Of a stretch of 7,409 nt of DNA, positions 6,644 through 7,409 are shown piece by piece. The stretch lies in NCBI GenBank assembly GCA_002482415.1, contig DLFY01000340.1, positions 13,806 to 21,214 of the forward strand, in the 5' to 3' direction. The DNA is from Phycisphaerales bacterium UBA7708. Lineage in GTDB: Bacteria > Planctomycetota > Phycisphaerae > Sedimentisphaerales > Anaerohalosphaeraceae. The notes beneath the pieces were generated by a model, which worked only from the letters and a program-made list of their open reading frames with translations, did not search any database and had not been told where the DNA came from. Made by a program: the position numbers and the translations under genes. The stretch's first letter is position 1. The number at the start of each line of letters is the position of its first letter.

Positions 6644-7409
6644 TTGTCACAGGGATTCTGGTTAATCTGCTGATGGCTGCCGGCATTCTGATGGGATTGT
6701 GGTTGGTCTATCTGTGGAAGCGAAACGCGGCGATCGTGGATTTGGGCTGGGCGGCGGGCTTAACCCTGATGGGGGTGGCTCATCATTTAATTCTTAAAAC
6801 ATCCGGTTCTGTTGGAATCCTGGTTTGTGTATTGGTTCTGCTCTGGGGATTTCGCCTGGGAGGATATCTGTTCTGGACGCGTCTTCGGCTGGGGAAAAAA
6901 GACGCTCGCTATGAAACCTTACAAAAAGAACAGACACTGCCTGCCCCTCTTTTTTTCCTATTCCATTATCTCATCCAGGCCTGTTTTCAAACGGTCATCG
7001 GGTTTGTGTTTATTTTCACTTCTCAACGCGACACACCATTCGCTGTATCTGACCTGATTGGACTGATGTTGTGGGGGACGGGACTCACCGGGTCTATTCT
7101 ATCAGATATTCAACTGCATCGGTTTCGAACCAATCCGGCCAATAAGGGAAAAGTCTGCCAGAACGGTCTTTGGAATTATTCACGACACCCGAATTATTTT
7201 TTTGAAATCATGCTGTGGTTCGGCTTTGCCCTGATTGGTTTTCCGGCCCCATTGGGATGGCTGGGACTGCTTTCGCCGATAGCCCTGCTGCTGACCATGA
7301 GGCTGATTACAGGCCCTGTTTCAGAACGGCAGTCTTTACGTTCCAAACCAGAAGCCTATCGCCGTTATCAGAACACCACCTCCATGATAGTACCCTGGTT
7401 TAAATCAAA
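6640..7409 (+). CDS. DUF1295 membrane protein, steroid 5-alpha-reductase-like (3' end cut)
   Basis: The reading frame is open from the ATG at 6640 to the window edge: 256 codons plus two bases with no stop. The ATG overlaps the fusion gene's stop (ATGA), and AAGGA (6626-6630) lies 9 bases upstream. The protein is strongly hydrophobic with several membrane segments (about 3-25, 34-50, 57-77, 103-127, 136-154, 186-222). DUF1295/COG3752 motifs are clear: IVDLGWAAG (32-40), RLGGYLFWTR (72-81), DARYE (88-92), DIQLHRFRTNPANKGKVC (155-172 approx.), GLWNYSRHPNYFFE (176-189), GWLGLLSP (206-213) and YRRYQNTTSMIVPWF (240-254). The last motif is normally at the C-terminus, so only a few codons are likely missing. 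This fold includes NADPH-dependent reductases and isoprenylcysteine methyltransferases. With a CFA-like enzyme and a flavoprotein in the same operon, reduction of a modified acyl chain is plausible but unproven. Confidence 0.88.
   Translation, partial: MIVTGILVNLLMAAGILMGLWLVYLWKRNAAIVDLGWAAGLTLMGVAHHLILKTSGSVGILVCVLVLLWGFRLGGYLFWTRLRLGKKDARYETLQKEQTLPAPLFFLFHYLIQACFQTVIGFVFIFTSQRDTPFAVSDLIGLMLWGTGLTGSILSDIQLHRFRTNPANKGKVCQNGLWNYSRHPNYFFEIMLWFGFALIGFPAPLGWLGLLSPIALLLTMRLITGPVSERQSLRSKPEAYRRYQNTTSMIVPWFKS

Noticed and set aside
6812..7403. Two short + strand frames (6812-7057 and 7215-7403)
   Set aside because: Both lie out of frame inside the DUF1295 gene, whose own frame is open to the window edge with clear family motifs.

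Overview
The window carries five genes, all on the + strand, with no RNA gene, mobile element or CRISPR array. Its core (about 2578 to the right edge) is a putative membrane-lipid modification cluster: a DUF2878 membrane protein, a COG2907-type FAD-dependent oxidoreductase, a fused DUF1365 + cyclopropane-fatty-acid-synthase-like methyltransferase, and a DUF1295 membrane protein (steroid 5-alpha-reductase-like fold), cut by the window edge a few codons before its probable end. Upstream lies a secreted glycoside hydrolase of the clan GH-D (alpha-galactosidase-like) type, with no evident link to lipids.

Layout: 1-224 is an AT-rich leader; 225-2513 is the hydrolase, whose real start is an ATG with a good Shine-Dalgarno, not the upstream TTG; 2514-2577 is a short gap; 2578-3168 is DUF2878; 3169-3317 is a 149-base gap with the best promoter-like sequence of the window and a small hairpin that puts the Shine-Dalgarno of the next gene in its loop; 3318-4607 is the flavoprotein; 4604-6643 is the fusion; 6640-7409 is DUF1295. 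The last three genes overlap by 4 bases at each junction (GTGA, then ATGA), so they are almost certainly one translationally coupled operon.

How the genes may work together: the CFA-synthase-like domain would transfer a methyl(ene) group from S-adenosylmethionine to the double bond of a phospholipid acyl chain. The flavoprotein could oxidise (desaturate) or reduce the product, DUF1295 could act as a membrane reductase, and DUF1365 and DUF2878 are accessory proteins of unknown biochemistry. This gene set is known in Proteobacteria, often near an ECF sigma/anti-sigma pair, and related flavoprotein/methyltransferase pairs make methylated or furan fatty acids. The product here cannot be read from sequence. 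A His-to-Gln change at the position equal to E. coli Cfa His266 suggests that it may not be a plain cyclopropane fatty acid.

Organism: a bacterium of moderate GC, probably Gram-negative (signal peptide, lipid cluster of proteobacterial type). The hydrolase type recalls PVC-group or Bacteroidota genomes, and the lipid cluster recalls Proteobacteria or Desulfobacterota. I cannot decide between these from the window.
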